Made by a program: the position numbers and the translations under genes
NCBI GenBank assembly: GCA_036365145.1
Contig: JAEOAD010000024.1
Span: 13,592,501-13,656,500, forward strand
Source of the DNA: Orientallactaga sibirica
Taxonomy: Eukaryota > Chordata > Mammalia > Rodentia > Dipodidae
Direction of reading: 5' to 3'
DNA length: 64,000 nucleotides
Shown here: in pieces, positions 43,281-54,739 of the stretch
Numbering within the stretch: the stretch's first letter is position 1
Layout of the letters: each line of letters opens with the position of its first letter
The notes under the pieces: generated by a model
The model's input: only the letters and a program-made list of their open reading frames with translations
What the model was told of the DNA's origin: nothing
The model's database searches: none

Positions 43281-43471
43281 AGCTGAGAATTGCTGAAAAG
43301 GAGAGAAGGTGGCTACTTACTACTACTAAATGTTATTAAAACCACTTCAGCTTGTCTAATAGAAAATACTACAGAAGAGTACATGTTTCTTGTACCATCA
43401 TTTTAAAGTGATGTCAACACAAGTTAAAAGTTTAAAAACCAATAAAATCAGATTAAATCCATATTAGCTTT

Positions 43472-43473
<2 letters not shown>

Positions 43474-43502
<29 letters not shown>
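43474..43502 (+). repeat. Poly(A) run
   Basis: About 28 A on plus, hence poly(U) in the MZT1 transcript. Confidence 0.95.
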
Positions 43503-43924
43503 CAACTCCACTGAGATTCTGTAATAGAGCAGAACCAATCCTCATATGTTTTCTAGAATTTATTTTTGAGCCATCACTTTGATGACTTAAAACTTTAAGG
43601 GGTAAAAAGAATGACATGCAAAATTAAGTTTTGGAAAACCATAGTAAAAATTCTTATATGCATTTATATGCATCTCACTACTTTTTATTTAATGCGTGGA
43701 AATCCTTACTTCTTCAGAAAATGATGAATCTGTTGAGACATGTTAACAATGCAGTGATTAAGTTACCATTCATTCAAATTCTATTAGGTTTACTTTTATA
43801 TAATAAAAGTAAAAAGAATTTGGCATGTTGGCCTTTTCACTTTATATACACTTATAAAAACATTCTCAACTAATACTTTGATTTGGTGTAATCAGCTTTA
43901 CACGTGATCGTGGATTCCAAAAGG

Positions 43925-43978
43925 TTCTCACACTTGGGAAGCAAGTGCTTTATCCAGTGAGCCATCCCCCAGCCCTAT
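43925..43978 (-). repeat. B4-type SINE fragment
   Basis: gggaagcaagtgctttatcc and gtgagccatcccccagccc. Confidence 0.6.
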
Positions 43979-44624
43979 GATATAAGCTTCTAGAAAGACT
44001 ATTTTTGAGTCAATAAAAAAATGATCTGGCTCAAACATTTAAAAAACTAAACAGATTAGAAGAAATGTTTTCTAATGCTCCTATTTTAAAAACCAAGACT
44101 GTGAAAGACAGAGGGACTCTAAATCAAAAATTTGCAAAAATGGTAGCTGAAACGCTGTCAGCTCTCAGCTCGATGCAACATAAATGCAGTTATTATGCAT
44201 AAACAACTCAAAATTAAAGTTTCTAATGGAAATGTCAACTAGTCATAACTACTACACATCACTGCTGATGGGTTCCACTAACTTCAACCAGGCACAGCAG
44301 ATGTGCACATCTGACAGCCAGAATGCTTGGAAAAGTAATGCTTTGGGCACTGTAAGTAAGAAATACACAGATAAGAAGCTAGCAATGCCAGAGCACTGAG
44401 ACCATTAAAAAAAAGCCACATGTGATGTAAATACATCTCATCTGCTAGTTCTCCTTGCAAACCACTCTCCACCGATTTCTGGAGCTATGGTTTTGTAGCT
44501 CTTCTAAGAAGGAACCATTTTCTACACTGTTGTGTGCAATCATTTCACTGCACATTCTTGACAACAATGCAATCTTCAGAGTCTCTTGCAAAGCTTGGCA
44601 CCTCATCAGCACTTCTCCAGGAAG

Positions 44625-44648
44625 TTAGCTTGTCATGTTTTCAGCAGC
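44625..44648 (-). CDS. MZT1: MZT1 last coding exon
   Basis: Eight codons on the minus strand encode AAENMTS and a TAA stop (44627-44625), the C-terminal residues of MOZART1 as I know it. The acceptor is ttgttctag ending at 44649, and the phase is 0, matching the phase-0 donor of exon 2. Too short to appear as an independent reading frame; it was found by looking for the expected terminal peptide upstream of exon 2. Exon 2 lies 1.64 kb away (intron 44649-46292). The exon continues into the 3' UTR. Confidence 0.93.
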   Translation of the reverse strand, partial: AAENMTS

Positions 44649-44799
44649 CTAGAACAAGAAACTAAGATTCATTATTTTAAATAAAACCATACAAAGAAAG
44701 ACATACTGTTGAGATGAATTTGTCAGTACTATGTTTTGTTTAACAACTACTTGCCTGACATAACTGAGTTACTTTTATCAAACCTACATAAAGCTGAAC

Positions 44800-44880
44800 A
44801 GGCATTATTTGCAGTGGCATGAGATCCTAGCCCATCCATACACACATACATTTGCAAATAAATAATTTAAAAAAAAAATA
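44800..44880 (+). repeat. DIP-type SINE 3' fragment
   Basis: atttgcagtggcatgagatc and gcaaataaataattt; MZT1 intron 2. Confidence 0.6.
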
Positions 44881-45017
44881 GAAGAATGAGAAAGCCCTTT
44901 TATGCCGCAGGGAAGAGAGCAAGAGCAAAGAGGAATAGCAGATGTCTGGCTAATCTCATTTCACCAGAAACTCCCAGATAGCAGATCACTCATCCATAAA
45001 TGATCTGATATGTTGGG

Positions 45018-45345
45018 GTAGTTTGAATGTATGTATGTCCTCCAATAGACTCAGGTGTTAACTTGGATTTCCAGCTGCCTGCCTGAGGAGCTGTTACTGG
45101 GGGTGGATCTGACTTCTGGCCCAAAGGTATACAGAGCAGCCTGGAGCTCTGCCTGGGTCCCTGCTGCTTGCTATCCTTTTGTGCTTGCTTTTGGTGTGTG
45201 CTGGCTGGTAATGGTTTCTCTCTCCCTATGTCTAGGAAAGGGGCCCGTCTCTTCCACCATTATGGAACTTCCCCGGCCTGAAATAAATCCTGTTCCTCCC
45301 ATAAACTCCCTGGTTGGGAAATTCATCCCAGCAATGTGGGATGAA
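45018..45345 (+). repeat. MaLR-type solo LTR
   Basis: ggggtagtttgaatgtatgt, ggagctgttactgggggtgg, tggcccaaaggtatacagag, ctgaaataaatcctgttcct. Same group as 16436-16808; in MZT1 intron 2. Confidence 0.7.
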
Positions 45346-45647
45346 TATATACAACATATATATTTCTGTAAAGACTTATTTGTACTCCCTAATTAAAACT
45401 TCCTTTGAGTACAACCCAAGATAGTACAAAGTTCCTTAATACAAATTCTGCAAAATACAGGTAAACTTCTAAACAAGGGTATCTGAAATGCTACTAACCC
45501 CCTCCCCACTTTTTCTTTGCAGCTAATAAAAATACTTCTTTTTTTTCTTAGTATGATCAATTCACAGACATATTCTGAATTGGCCTTTCCCTCCTCTGGA
45601 TTTAAATAATAAATAATTCTGAGAAGTTTTAAAATCACCCACACAGG

Positions 45648-45856
45648 GATGAGGAGATGGCTCAACAGGTAAAGGTGCTTGCTTGAAACATCTGCTGGCC
45701 TGGGTTTGATTACCCAGTATACATGCACAGGCAGATGTACAAAGTGGCACATGCACCTGGAGTTTGTCTGCTGAGGCAGGAAGCCCTGATATACCCATAC
45801 TTTCTCTCTCTCACAAATACATAAAACAAACAAACAAACAAACAAACAAACAAACA
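45648..45856 (+). repeat. DIP-type SINE with (AAAC)n tail
   Basis: gggatgaggagatggctcaa head, tail of about 7 aaac units. Confidence 0.9.
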
Positions 45857-46292
45857 TTTATGGTTTTAGCCCAAAATACCTCAGTGCAAATGCTATTTGC
45901 TTTGTTCTATCCCCTTTTATGTTGATTGTAAAGGTTCTACAATATATGGACAGCAAACAAGCCATGGCTTATTGTTCCTATCATATAAAAGCAGACCTCT
46001 CTATCTGAACGTGTAGCAAATAACATCCTAGAGATCTTTACAGTTACCTCATTGCCACCAAACTCTTCAAACATTTCAAAGAATCAGTCCTGGGCAAAAT
46101 CAAAGTTTAGTAGTTCTCTTTCAAACTTCCCTGCTTGGAACCAGGGTTTTACTCCCTCACAGGGCACGAGACTTACTCAATCCACTATGCTTCTCTGACT
46201 CACCCTGCTCTGCTAGATGCTTTCACCTACCCTCGATGCTCATTTCTAAACACAACATTTCTATTTATAACACACTCATGGATGGACCTAAC

Positions 46293-46438
46293 CTTCAGTG
46301 CTTCAGTAGCCTTGCGAAGCTCCTTAATCACCGATGATAGAGCTTCTGGGTTAATTCCTTGTTCACAAAGCCGTACACAAATAGACAGGGTTTCCATATC
46401 TAAACCAGTATTCAAAATCCTTGAAATCTCAAGTAGAA
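46293..46438 (-). CDS. MZT1: MZT1 exon 2 (core of MOZART1)
   Basis: 146 bp encode the conserved core: [31 protein letters not shown], then [19 protein letters not shown]1 is a small helical protein that binds the N-terminal regions of gamma-tubulin complex proteins such as GCP3 and helps recruit and activate the gamma-tubulin ring complex at spindle poles. The acceptor is tttctcttttcag ending at 46439; the first two bases TT complete a valine codon whose G is the last base of exon 1. The donor is AAG|GTTAGG at 46293/46292, phase 0. The reading frame runs on beyond the donor into intron, so an ORF call here is not a separate gene. Confidence 0.96.
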
Positions 46439-46439
46439 C

Positions 46440-47620
46440 TGAAAAGAGAAAAAAAGAAACCCTTTAAAAGCTTACATTTTAACATGTAGCACTTGTTTTT
46501 AATTTCATTACTGCACAGTATCAGAGAACAGACACAGCTCAGGATTTAGAAATCAACATGCAATGGTGTCTTTCCTCTTACTTACACAACACACCTGACT
46601 TTTATAGCTGGGTATATATCCTATCACTCATTTACTGTTAGGATTATTCTCAGCATTTCCTTAGTGTTTAATACTCGTTGATGTTACTTAATTGGTTGCA
46701 AAACCTAGCTTTTTATGAAAACGCTTAACTACTCCACTATTTTAAGTTGCTTTTATGCTTCTCCCATTAAAACAATATTGTGCCAAGTATCTGTATATAC
46801 TAACTTAATTTTCTTTCAAGACAAATTTCTAAGAGAATTGCTCACTCAGTAATAGTCACTAAAAGCCTTGGCAACGTTTATAACAATCTGACGAGTAACC
46901 ATGTCTGCTGACTCTAATAATAAAAATAAGAACTTGTATCTAACTTCTTTTACAGTATTATATTTTATTGTAGTTTAGGCAAGCATGTCTTTGACATGAG
47001 AAGCAGTGGCATAGAGATCTATTACAGGATTTAAGGACAATGATTCCATTGGGCTTTGTTTCTCCAAATGTGCTCAGAATTTAAGTCAGCTGTCAACAAG
47101 TTATGCTGTATCCTGTATCATTTCCCTCTTGTACTATTTTATTTCCCCCTTCACAGAAAACTTTAAATATTTAACTCCCTGGGGTCTAGACAGAAGAAAG
47201 GCTTTAATTTTTTTTCTCTCAAGAATAAGTCAATTGCCACAACACATTGAACAATCCTTTTGTCACTCAGCAGCAATTGCCACCTTTATCACATAGCACA
47301 TTCTCAGAGATCTGTTGCCATGTTCATGTCAGAGCCACCTTTTTAATTACTAACTTATTATAGCATGTAGTAGGTCAATGATTACTCTCTCCTTCCATAC
47401 TTAAATGCCTTTTTATCCTTGAGATGAAGATAGAGCTTTTTAATCAATTCTCAAAACAACTTTTTGGATTACTGTTTGAATTGCTTAAAACCAGATTATT
47501 CTGGAATGGACATGTTAACAATATTTAACCATCCACTAATTTAAAAATTCATTAGAACTCTAAGTCACGTGGACACACTTTTCCTACTTCCATTCAATAT
47601 GAGTGTTACAAGCTATGATT
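46440..47620. other. MZT1 intron 1, unassigned proximal part
   Basis: About 1.2 kb just upstream of exon 2 with no SINE or LINE recognised, unusual for this window. AT-rich, no second exon seen. Confidence 0.4.
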
Positions 47621-47621
47621 T

Positions 47622-47785
47622 CCTGCTGAGCATGGTAGCACATGCCTTTAATCCTAACACTCAGGAGGTCAAGGTAGGAAGATCGCTTTGAGTTCAAGAC
47701 CAGCATGAAACTACATAGTGAATTCTAGGTTAGCCTGGGCTAGAGCAAGACCTAACCTTGAAAAGCAATCAATCAATCAAACACT
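47622..47785 (+). repeat. B1-type SINE
   Basis: gctgagcatggtagcacatg to ccttgaaaagcaatcaatca. Confidence 0.9.
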
Positions 47786-47789
47786 ATGA

Positions 47790-47985
47790 GTTCCTAAACT
47801 GGGTGTGGTGATGCAGGCTGGAATCCCAGGCTCCAGGCTAATAATAATAGTGACAATGATAAAGGAGGAGGAAGGAGGAAGGGAGAAGCAGCAGAGGCAG
47901 CAGCGTTCCTGAGAATGACATCTACAGTTGTCCTCTGGCCTCCACATTCATGTTCACCCACATACTCACAAGCACAAATATTCCA
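47790..47985 (+). repeat. B4-type SINE, rearranged
   Basis: actgggtgtggtgatgcagg and gttgtcctctggcctccaca flank a GGA-rich stretch. Confidence 0.6.
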
Positions 47986-48795
47986 TGCCCCTGTTAAACG
48001 TTATGAACATACAGAGTACAATGCCAATGATCCTGTTTATTATAGCATCTCTGTAACTTTTTTGAGAGTTGGAATTATGAAATTTTACCACATTTAAGCA
48101 GCTGGTTAATAGAAAGAGAAGCATTTAAGAAAAAGAGTTTATACGCCTGCATGAATTTTGGTGACTTATGAAGTCACTGCTCAAAGGACTGCAAAGAAAC
48201 TTCAACAAGATCACATGGAGATGCACTGGACAGCATTACAGCTGGTAAGGTCAAACCAGGGGTCACAAAGGTTACTCAAAACCTACCATGCCTCTGCTGG
48301 AAACAAAAGTTTATAGTCTTGTTTGTGAAACTCCCACAAAACTTCAGGTTTACATCTGGGAAAGGAGTAAGGCCATACCCGAAGGTCGTATGTTTAGGCT
48401 TTAAGTACCATTTATTGACATTTAACAATACAGTATGATTCTTCTCACAGCTGCACAGGAAAAGTAATACTGTTTCTATATAGGCGGCCCTCGCAGCAAA
48501 CGCCCACATTTGTTCTTGAAGCCGACTCCAGCGTGCAGGACTTCTTTCCCTTCCCATGTCCTGCGTTTTCCATCTGTCCATCCTGCCTCATGCTATTCAT
48601 AGGTCATCTCTTCACCCTCAGATCTTCTCAAATCTCCCCCCTCCTCCACCAGAACCCCTCCAAATCTCCTCTCCCCACTTTCTTCCACCCCCCACCCCCA
48701 GATCAGCAGGGTCAAGCAGATACCTTCAACACCCCTTTTTGGCTCCAGTGCATTTTCAGGAGACATGCTTCTCACCCATGTCAATGATTTGATCT
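47986..48795. other. Unassigned intronic stretch
   Basis: No repeat identified apart from pyrimidine-rich 48605-48700. CpGs cluster at 48483-48535 (aggcggccctcgcagcaaac, gccgactccagcgtg). Opposed short frames 48276-48787 look accidental. Confidence 0.35.
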
Positions 48796-48802
48796 CGCTG
48801 AT

Positions 48803-48880
48803 AGCTGGGTGTGGTGACACATTCCTGCAATCCCAGTACTTGAGAGCCAAAGGCAGGTGAGTTCAAGGTGCCTGGGCTTC
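48803..48880 (+). repeat. B1-type SINE fragment
   Basis: agctgggtgtggtgacacat and caatcccagtacttgaga. Confidence 0.75.
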
Positions 48881-49461
48881 ACACTGGAAAATGTTCCCAG
48901 CAATCTCCTTGTGGGGAGTTCTTCGCACTGCAGTGTATCACAGGGCAACAGGGGCCTTCAAACAGAGCCAGAGCATGGCCACAGATCTAAAATCTATGTC
49001 ATTTTTATGGCTGAGTAGATAGAATTGTCTTCATTTTGAGCCACATTTTCCTGTCTTGTGTACTTGGTGATTAGGTACGACATTGTATTTCTATAAATAT
49101 TCTTGAGCTATACAGTGAATTTAGTTATTTGGAAATGGATCCTTCTAGGTTCTGTTCTTCTAATTTGTAAGCCAGAGCTAGAAGGGTAGAATTCGTTATT
49201 CTCTGCTATCAAGGCAATGCTTCAAAGTACTTACCACCCTCACAACTAGCATTTCCATTCCGGCTGCTAGAATGTCGCTATCCTCACACAATGCAGCGTG
49301 AGCATGGTACTGTCTCTGTTTCTCTAAGCTTCTGGGTGGTTCTTGCCCAGTTTTCCTCACGTTAACCTACATTCCTCTCGCGTATCCTCTACAGATCTCA
49401 AGAATTCTGTGTAGTTCTCTTCTCAGCTGCGCCATCTTGCCAGCTCTTTCCTGTGTTGGTC
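48881..49461. other. Unassigned intronic stretch
   Basis: No repeat or gene recognised. Confidence 0.35.
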
Positions 49462-49627
49462 TGTTTTTTTTTTTTTTTCAAGGTAGGGTCTCACTCTAGC
49501 TCAGGATGACCTGGAATCCACGAGTTCATTCTGTAGTCTCAGGCTGGCCTCAAACTCCATGGAGATCCTCCTATCTCTGCCTCCCGAGTTGAGTGCTGGG
49601 ATTAAAGGCGTGCACCATGCCTGGTGG
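49462..49627 (-). repeat. B1-type SINE
   Basis: Poly(T) then aaggtagggtctcactctag to gcgtgcaccatgcctggtgg; carries a small internal duplication (gagttgagtgctggg). Confidence 0.9.
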
Positions 49628-50019
49628 TCTCTTCTGTTTTGCAAACATCTGAGCTCAACTCATGTGCCCACTGGATTCTCCCTGGGTTGCCCATGTAGCA
49701 CTGCGGCCTGGGAACTGAGGACAGCGAGCAGGGGCAATAGAAGGATCATTTCATTTGTTTCCTGACTCTTAGGAAATAGGTTTTCTGGACGCCTAATGTT
49801 CAGTGTTCTGGAAACCTCTGCATATTTTACCTGGGGTTTGTTGTTTTTTCTAAATAGATCTGCATCCTACTTTTATGCTTTGTTTTAACCCACTACATTA
49901 AATTAGGGTCACCTGCAAGATCACTGGTGGGAGGTAATTTACAGTGGCTACACGATGAAAGGACATGACTCCTCTCAGCAATCATCAGTGACCACTATTT
50001 ATTCTGGAAGATGTAGCGT
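49628..50019. other. Unassigned intronic stretch
   Basis: No repeat or gene recognised. Confidence 0.35.
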
Positions 50020-50990
50020 TTCATGGACCCTTTTCTCATATGTGATGAGATACTGACAGGATTAATCTTGTCCAAGAAGCCACATCTGAAGGGCATGCGT
50101 AAGAGCTTGTTGGATCTACAAGATGGCATTCTGCAATGCTCGTTCTCCTGCTCTTACATGTTCTCCTGCTCTTACATGTTTTCCTGCCCTCTCCGGCCCC
50201 TGCCAAGTTCCCTGAGTCCTGGAAGGTGTGGTTTAGATGTCTTGTTTAGGACTGAACACACTAGTGTGCTCACTGACTCTTGGTAACATGCCAGCTATGC
50301 ATCTCCATATGCATCTCTGCCTTCTGCATAAAGAAACTTCTGTGTTCAAGGTTCAGAGCAGTACCAGTCCATGAGAATATGTACAGAAGGCTGTCTGACA
50401 TGCTGTCCAGTTAGCATAACCACAATATTACGTTCCACCCTAGCCCCTAAATCCCTAGCCACAACTTTCAGCCACATTGATAGTATCAGACATGATTTCC
50501 TTCCTTTGGAGCAGGACTCAAGTCCAAATGGAGAACAGTTGGTTATTCCCGTAACTTCCATGCCACCAATGCACCTATGGACACATCTTGCCTTATAGGT
50601 TGGTTGTGAGACACACAGTGTACAGTTGGGTAAGACTGCCGATGACTTTTATCCCCCAGCCACTTGCAAAGCACCTCTGTTGCAAAGATAGGTGGCATGA
50701 GGGAAGTTTCCAGTTCAGTTCCAGCTTGGTTTCTTTTAAATCCTATAACCCAACTGTGTGGAGTCTTCAGCAATAGGGGCACACCATCTAGTTATGGTGG
50801 GTAATCAAGAGAAATGGCAATAGCCAATATTATTTTAGAAACGTGTGAGGTCTCTCTAACAACTCTCTGGGAGGTTTCTCATTCCTGGCTTCACACCCCA
50901 TGGCTTCTGGAACAACTTTATCCACCCATGTAGGGAGCTTTGTCAATAACCATAAGATTTCAATTTCCCTCCACAGTCACTTCTTATTTA
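50020..50990 (+). mobile_element. L1 (Lx-like) fragment
   Basis: tgccaagttccctgagtcct, ggtttagatgtcttgtttag, cacctatggacacatcttgc, gttccagcttggtttctttt and gtggagtcttcagcaatagg keep the order of rodent Lx L1 3'-region sequence. Contains an 18-bp tandem duplication at about 50145-50182. Confidence 0.6.
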
Positions 50991-51079
50991 CTTACTGAAT
51001 ACTGATTTATCACCATTTTTTTGCCTTTGTTCTTGCCTTTATATAGATTTTTGAGACTTTTTCATAATTTATGTAAGAA

Positions 51080-51300
51080 TAAGCAACAAGAGGGGTTAGG
51101 AATGTAATCTCTAGAGCCAGACTATTTGATTTTAATTCTAATTTTATTTCTAGAGATAATCTTTTTATTCTGCTATCCTATAAAATGCAAGTATTGGCAG
51201 TACTTATATTACAGGATTAGTGTAAGTACTCAGCATATGTAGGATGATGCCTGGCACATGGTGGTGTTCAATAAAAGGGTTAGCTATAACCTATTACTAT
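51080..51300 (+). repeat. MIR remnant
   Basis: aatctctagagccagactat, cctataaaatgcaagtattg, atgcctggcacatggtggtg and ttcaataaaagggttagct are the MIR blocks in order. Confidence 0.8.
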
Positions 51301-51364
51301 TCTTTTTGTGGTCATGCAAGATCATAAACACCAGAGGTTATGTCAAGTGTTTTCCTCAATAGTT

Positions 51365-51582
51365 CTCCACTTTATCTATTGAAACAGGGTCTCTTCTTAC
51401 TTGACCCCAGAGCTCGCTGATTTTACTAGTCCAGCTTGCCCTGAGGATCCAGTCTCCACTTCCTGAGCACTGGAATAATAGACAGGCCGTCATACTCACC
51501 CAGCTTACACGTGGATGTGGGAGCTCCAACCTCCAGTTCTCATGCATGCTAAGTGCATCATCCGTTGAGCTGTTGTCCCCTT
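51365..51582 (-). repeat. B4-type SINE, degraded
   Basis: attgaaacagggtctcttct and catcatccgttgagctgttg; reversed B4. Confidence 0.6.
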
Positions 51583-51924
51583 TCTTTTTCCATTTTTGTC
51601 ATGTATGCTCTTCATCTGCCTGAGGTGCTTTGTGATTCTTGGGGAAAACTCTTCTCCTATGGGAAACTTCTTCTGCATGTCCTGGATTGCCAACATGCTC
51701 TAGAATAGGAAGCATCATGCTGGCCTCAGGCCTGGGGACTTGACTTGTGAGCTAGGAAACTCGCAGATGACACGGGCTGGCTGACTGCAGCTTGGCAACA
51801 TGCTTCCTTGGGTTCCATTCCTGGGCGCACTGTGGTTTCCTCCTGATCCCCTTTTCTTTTCTTTGTCTTTATTTTCCTTTTCTTTTTTTGAGGCACTTTC
51901 CAGATGTGTTTTATTTTTTTCTTT

Positions 51925-52372
51925 CATTTTTTTATGTTTATTATTATTATTAACAAGATGTTTCATATGGATACATCATGTGTTGGTACCCTCTTTTCCC
52001 TTGTCCCATCCCCCATTCTGTTGGAGACCCCCCTCAGTAGGTATTCTCCATGGGGTTAAGGTTTATGTGTTATGGAAGCAGCAGTCAGTTACTTTTGTGG
52101 GGAAGGAATGCCTCTGGGCATGATGTCTCAACCTGTGGCTCTTACATTCTTTCTGTCCCCTCTTCTGCAAAATTCCCTGAGCCGTGGTGGTGAGTTTTAA
52201 GTCTACTTCAGTGATGAGCTCTTAGGAGTCTCTGGATCTCTGCTTTGGCAGGTGTTGAGTATCCTCAGGGTCTCCTTCATCCTGGCACTGATTATCAGGA
52301 ACAGCAGGGAAGCAGCACTCTTGCTCATCTCCCCAATTCCTGTGGTTTCAGCTGTGGTTTGGCTGAAGTGCT
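51925..52372 (-). mobile_element. L1 3' end, antisense
   Basis: Reverse-complemented: gctgaaaccacaggaattgg, agagatccagagactcctaa, agctcatcactgaagtagac, ending in aataataataataaac. Opposite in strand to the other L1 copies here. Confidence 0.75.
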
Positions 52373-52374
52373 GT

Positions 52375-52617
52375 TTTTTTTTTTTTTTTTTTTTTAAAGA
52401 TTTTACTTTTATTTTTTTATTTACTTATTAGAGACAGAAAGGGGGAGAGAAAGAGAGAGAGAGAGAGAATGGGCATGCCAGGGTTCTAGCCACTGGAAAC
52501 AAACCCACATGTTTGTGCCACCATGAGCATCTGGCTTACATGGGACCTAGAGAATTGAACCTGGGTCCTTAGGCTTTGCAGGCAAGCGCCTTAACCGTTA
52601 AGCCATCTCTCCAGCCC
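52375..52617 (-). repeat. DIP-type SINE
   Basis: Poly(T), (GA)n, ending ttaagccatctctccagccc. Flanked by gctgttttttt and cctgttttttt. Confidence 0.95.
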
Positions 52618-52644
52618 TGTTTTTTTTCTTATTGTTGTTTGTTT

Positions 52645-52826
52645 TATGTGTGTGAGAGAGAATTGGTGTGCCAGGGCCTCTAACCACTGCACTCAAACTC
52701 CAGACATGAGCCCCACCTTGCGTGCTTGTATTATTGTGTATCTGGCTTATGTGGGACCTGGAGAGTAGAACATGAGTCCTTGGGCTTCACAGGCAAGAGC
52801 CTTACCGCTAAGCCATCTCTCCAGTC
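52645..52826 (-). repeat. DIP-type SINE
   Basis: tgtgtgagagagaattggtg to gctaagccatctctccagtc; the (TG) tail is short. Confidence 0.9.
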
Positions 52827-52831
52827 CCTGA

Positions 52832-52979
52832 CCCTTTTTTCGAGGTAGGGTCTCACTCTAGCTCAGGCTGATCTGGAAGTCGCTATGTAGTCTCATGGTG
52901 GCCTTGAACTCTCTGCGATCCTCCTACCTCTGCCTCCCCAATGCTGGGATTAAAGGCATGTGCCACCACGCCCGGCTCC
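52832..52979 (-). repeat. B1-type SINE with target-site duplication
   Basis: tttcgaggtagggtctcact to caccacgcccggct, flanked by ctgaccctttt on both sides. Confidence 0.95.
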
Positions 52980-53284
52980 TGACCCTTTTTCTTTAGGGAT
53001 AGGACTTTTGTTTCTAATCGACTGAAACTTTTATTTCTTGTCTCTGAACATGGCTTTGTTAATAATTTAATATTATTTCCTATCAGAGTAGAAAGCTTTG
53101 GCTCTGTTCTTCACTTTCTTTTGATCGCTTTCATAAGGAATTCTTCTTCACCTCTGTACAGTCTAAGGTTACTTTTGATTCATTACAATAGTACATGTTT
53201 TTTATTTTATAGCCAGGCATGACAACAAATCCCAATGATGTTTTCTCCTTTATCAAGAAATTTCAACTTCATTAAAAAATCCTT
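52980..53284. other. Unassigned intronic stretch
   Basis: No repeat or gene recognised. Confidence 0.35.
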
Positions 53285-53706
53285 TTCTGAAGCTATGCTG
53301 CACGCACCCCTATAAGCTAACAGGCACAATAGTGGCATATCTAGAGGAAACCAACTGCTCACTAATTGGACTGGAGGCCTGCTCCATGGGAGGGATTACA
53401 TGTCTGGTACTAAAAACCGATGGCAGGGGATGTCATGAGCCCTAGGGGTGTAACGCCTGCTGGTGTCTGGCTAAATGTATATATTATGCTCACCAAGCTA
53501 CCCCTTAAGCACTTCTCTTAAATGTTCATATCCATATATTAAAGCTACTCTCACTTTTGGTTAGAAAAGTGACAACCTCTGGGATGATTCAAAAGGCACC
53601 ATGGTGCCGAGATGGAGTGACAGACGAGTGTTCAGCACTAAAATATCTCTATCACACCTTCAAAGGCTCAGGGTTCACTGCAGAGGAGAAGCCAGAAAGA
53701 ATGTAA
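53285..53706 (+). mobile_element. L1 (Lx-like) 3' UTR fragment
   Basis: aatagtggcatatctagagg, aaggctcagggttcactgca and agccagaaagaatgtaagag; same group as 16870-17858. Confidence 0.6.
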
Positions 53707-53709
53707 GAG

Positions 53710-53750
53710 CTCACCAGGTGTGGTGGCACATGCCTTTAATCCCACCAAAA
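53710..53750 (+). repeat. B1-type SINE head fragment
   Basis: caccaggtgtggtggcacat then tttaatccca; only about 35 bp. Confidence 0.7.
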
Positions 53751-54033
53751 GCATCTCAATTTTAGAATTTCTTATATCTTTTTAAAAAACTGACATTGAT
53801 ATTTCATAAACTGTAACCAATAACTATTTCCTTAAACTCTGCTCTGTAATTGGTAGTTACATATGTTGTGCCTATCTGTTAGTCCCAGCAAGGAACTGAT
53901 CCCAGTCTCCAGAGACATTACAGTCAGACATCAGAGTAACTGACTACTAAGGAGCAAATACGTTCCTCAAAGTAAATGTTTTAAGAAACATAACCCTCAA
54001 AGCGACAAGGTTGAGAAATGAGACTAATTAAGG
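53751..54033. other. Unassigned
   Basis: No repeat or gene recognised; may be part of the old LTR that resumes at 54236. Confidence 0.3.
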
Positions 54034-54235
54034 GGACTAGAGAGGGCTTACTGGTTAAGGCGCTTGCCTGCAATGCCAAAGGACCCAGGTTTGATTCCCC
54101 AGGATTCCATCTAATCCAGATGCATAAGGACATGCACATATCTGGAGTTCATTTGCAGTGGCTGGAGGCCTTGGCGCGCCCATTCTCTCTCAAATACATA
54201 AATAAAAATAAAACATTTAAAAAATATATATATAA
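54034..54235 (+). repeat. DIP-type SINE with target-site duplication
   Basis: ggactagagagggcttactg to caaatacataaataaaaata. Flanks ctaattaagg and gtaattagg. Confidence 0.9.
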
Positions 54236-54560
54236 AGAAGTAATTAGGCCACAAGAAATCTGCCCTTATGAATGGATTAATACCATTACCAGGGGGTTGG
54301 GAAAGATTTGTTATCCCTCTGAAGCGGACTCCTGTCACTAGGATGATTTATTCCTTTACTCCCTTCCTTCCTTGTGTAAGTGTGCTCTAGTCCATTCACC
54401 GGTTACCAGGAGATAATATAGCAAGATTATCTGACAGACACAAGCCCCTTAACCTTGGACTTTCCAAGCCTCCAAAATTGTAAAAAAATAAATTTGTGCT
54501 CTCTATAACTAAGTTTCAGGCATTTTGTGATAGCAGTACAAAACACTCCAAGATTCCTTC
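54236..54560 (+). repeat. Old LTR-like repeat, 3' part
   Basis: cccttatgaatggattaata, ccttggactttccaagcctc, ttcaggcattttgtgatagc. Same family as 5735 and 8940; family name uncertain. Confidence 0.6.
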
Positions 54561-54739
54561 ACATTCTAAGTAGAATAAAAGAATAGCATACTTCTGAAAC
54601 AAATTACAATGGCATCTTAACACCTTAGAAAGGACGCGGTGTTTGAGAAAGACTTGTTTGGAAGAAGTGACAATCCTGGACTCAAGTATGATCAGAAACC
54701 AACCCCAAGCTGGAGGAGAGTGAGTCAAAACCAGTATGT

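Larger units (their letters stand above)
42722..44624 (-). other. MZT1: MZT1 3' UTR (proposed extent)
   Basis: Sequence after the MZT1 stop is SINE-poor for about 1.9 kb, unlike the DNA on either side. The most distal good polyadenylation signal on the minus strand is AATAAA at 42745-42740. Downstream on that strand comes a short spacer, then the GT-rich tgtatgtttg, a fitting cleavage context. Nearer signals at 43689-43684 and 43564-43559 could give shorter isoforms. The extent is inference; transcript ends are needed. Confidence 0.45.

Noticed and set aside
46227..46292. Frame continuing past MZT1 exon 2 (ending in a [15 protein letters not shown] tail)
   Set aside because: It reads across the GTTAGG donor into the intron; the true continuation is the AAENMTS exon at 44648.
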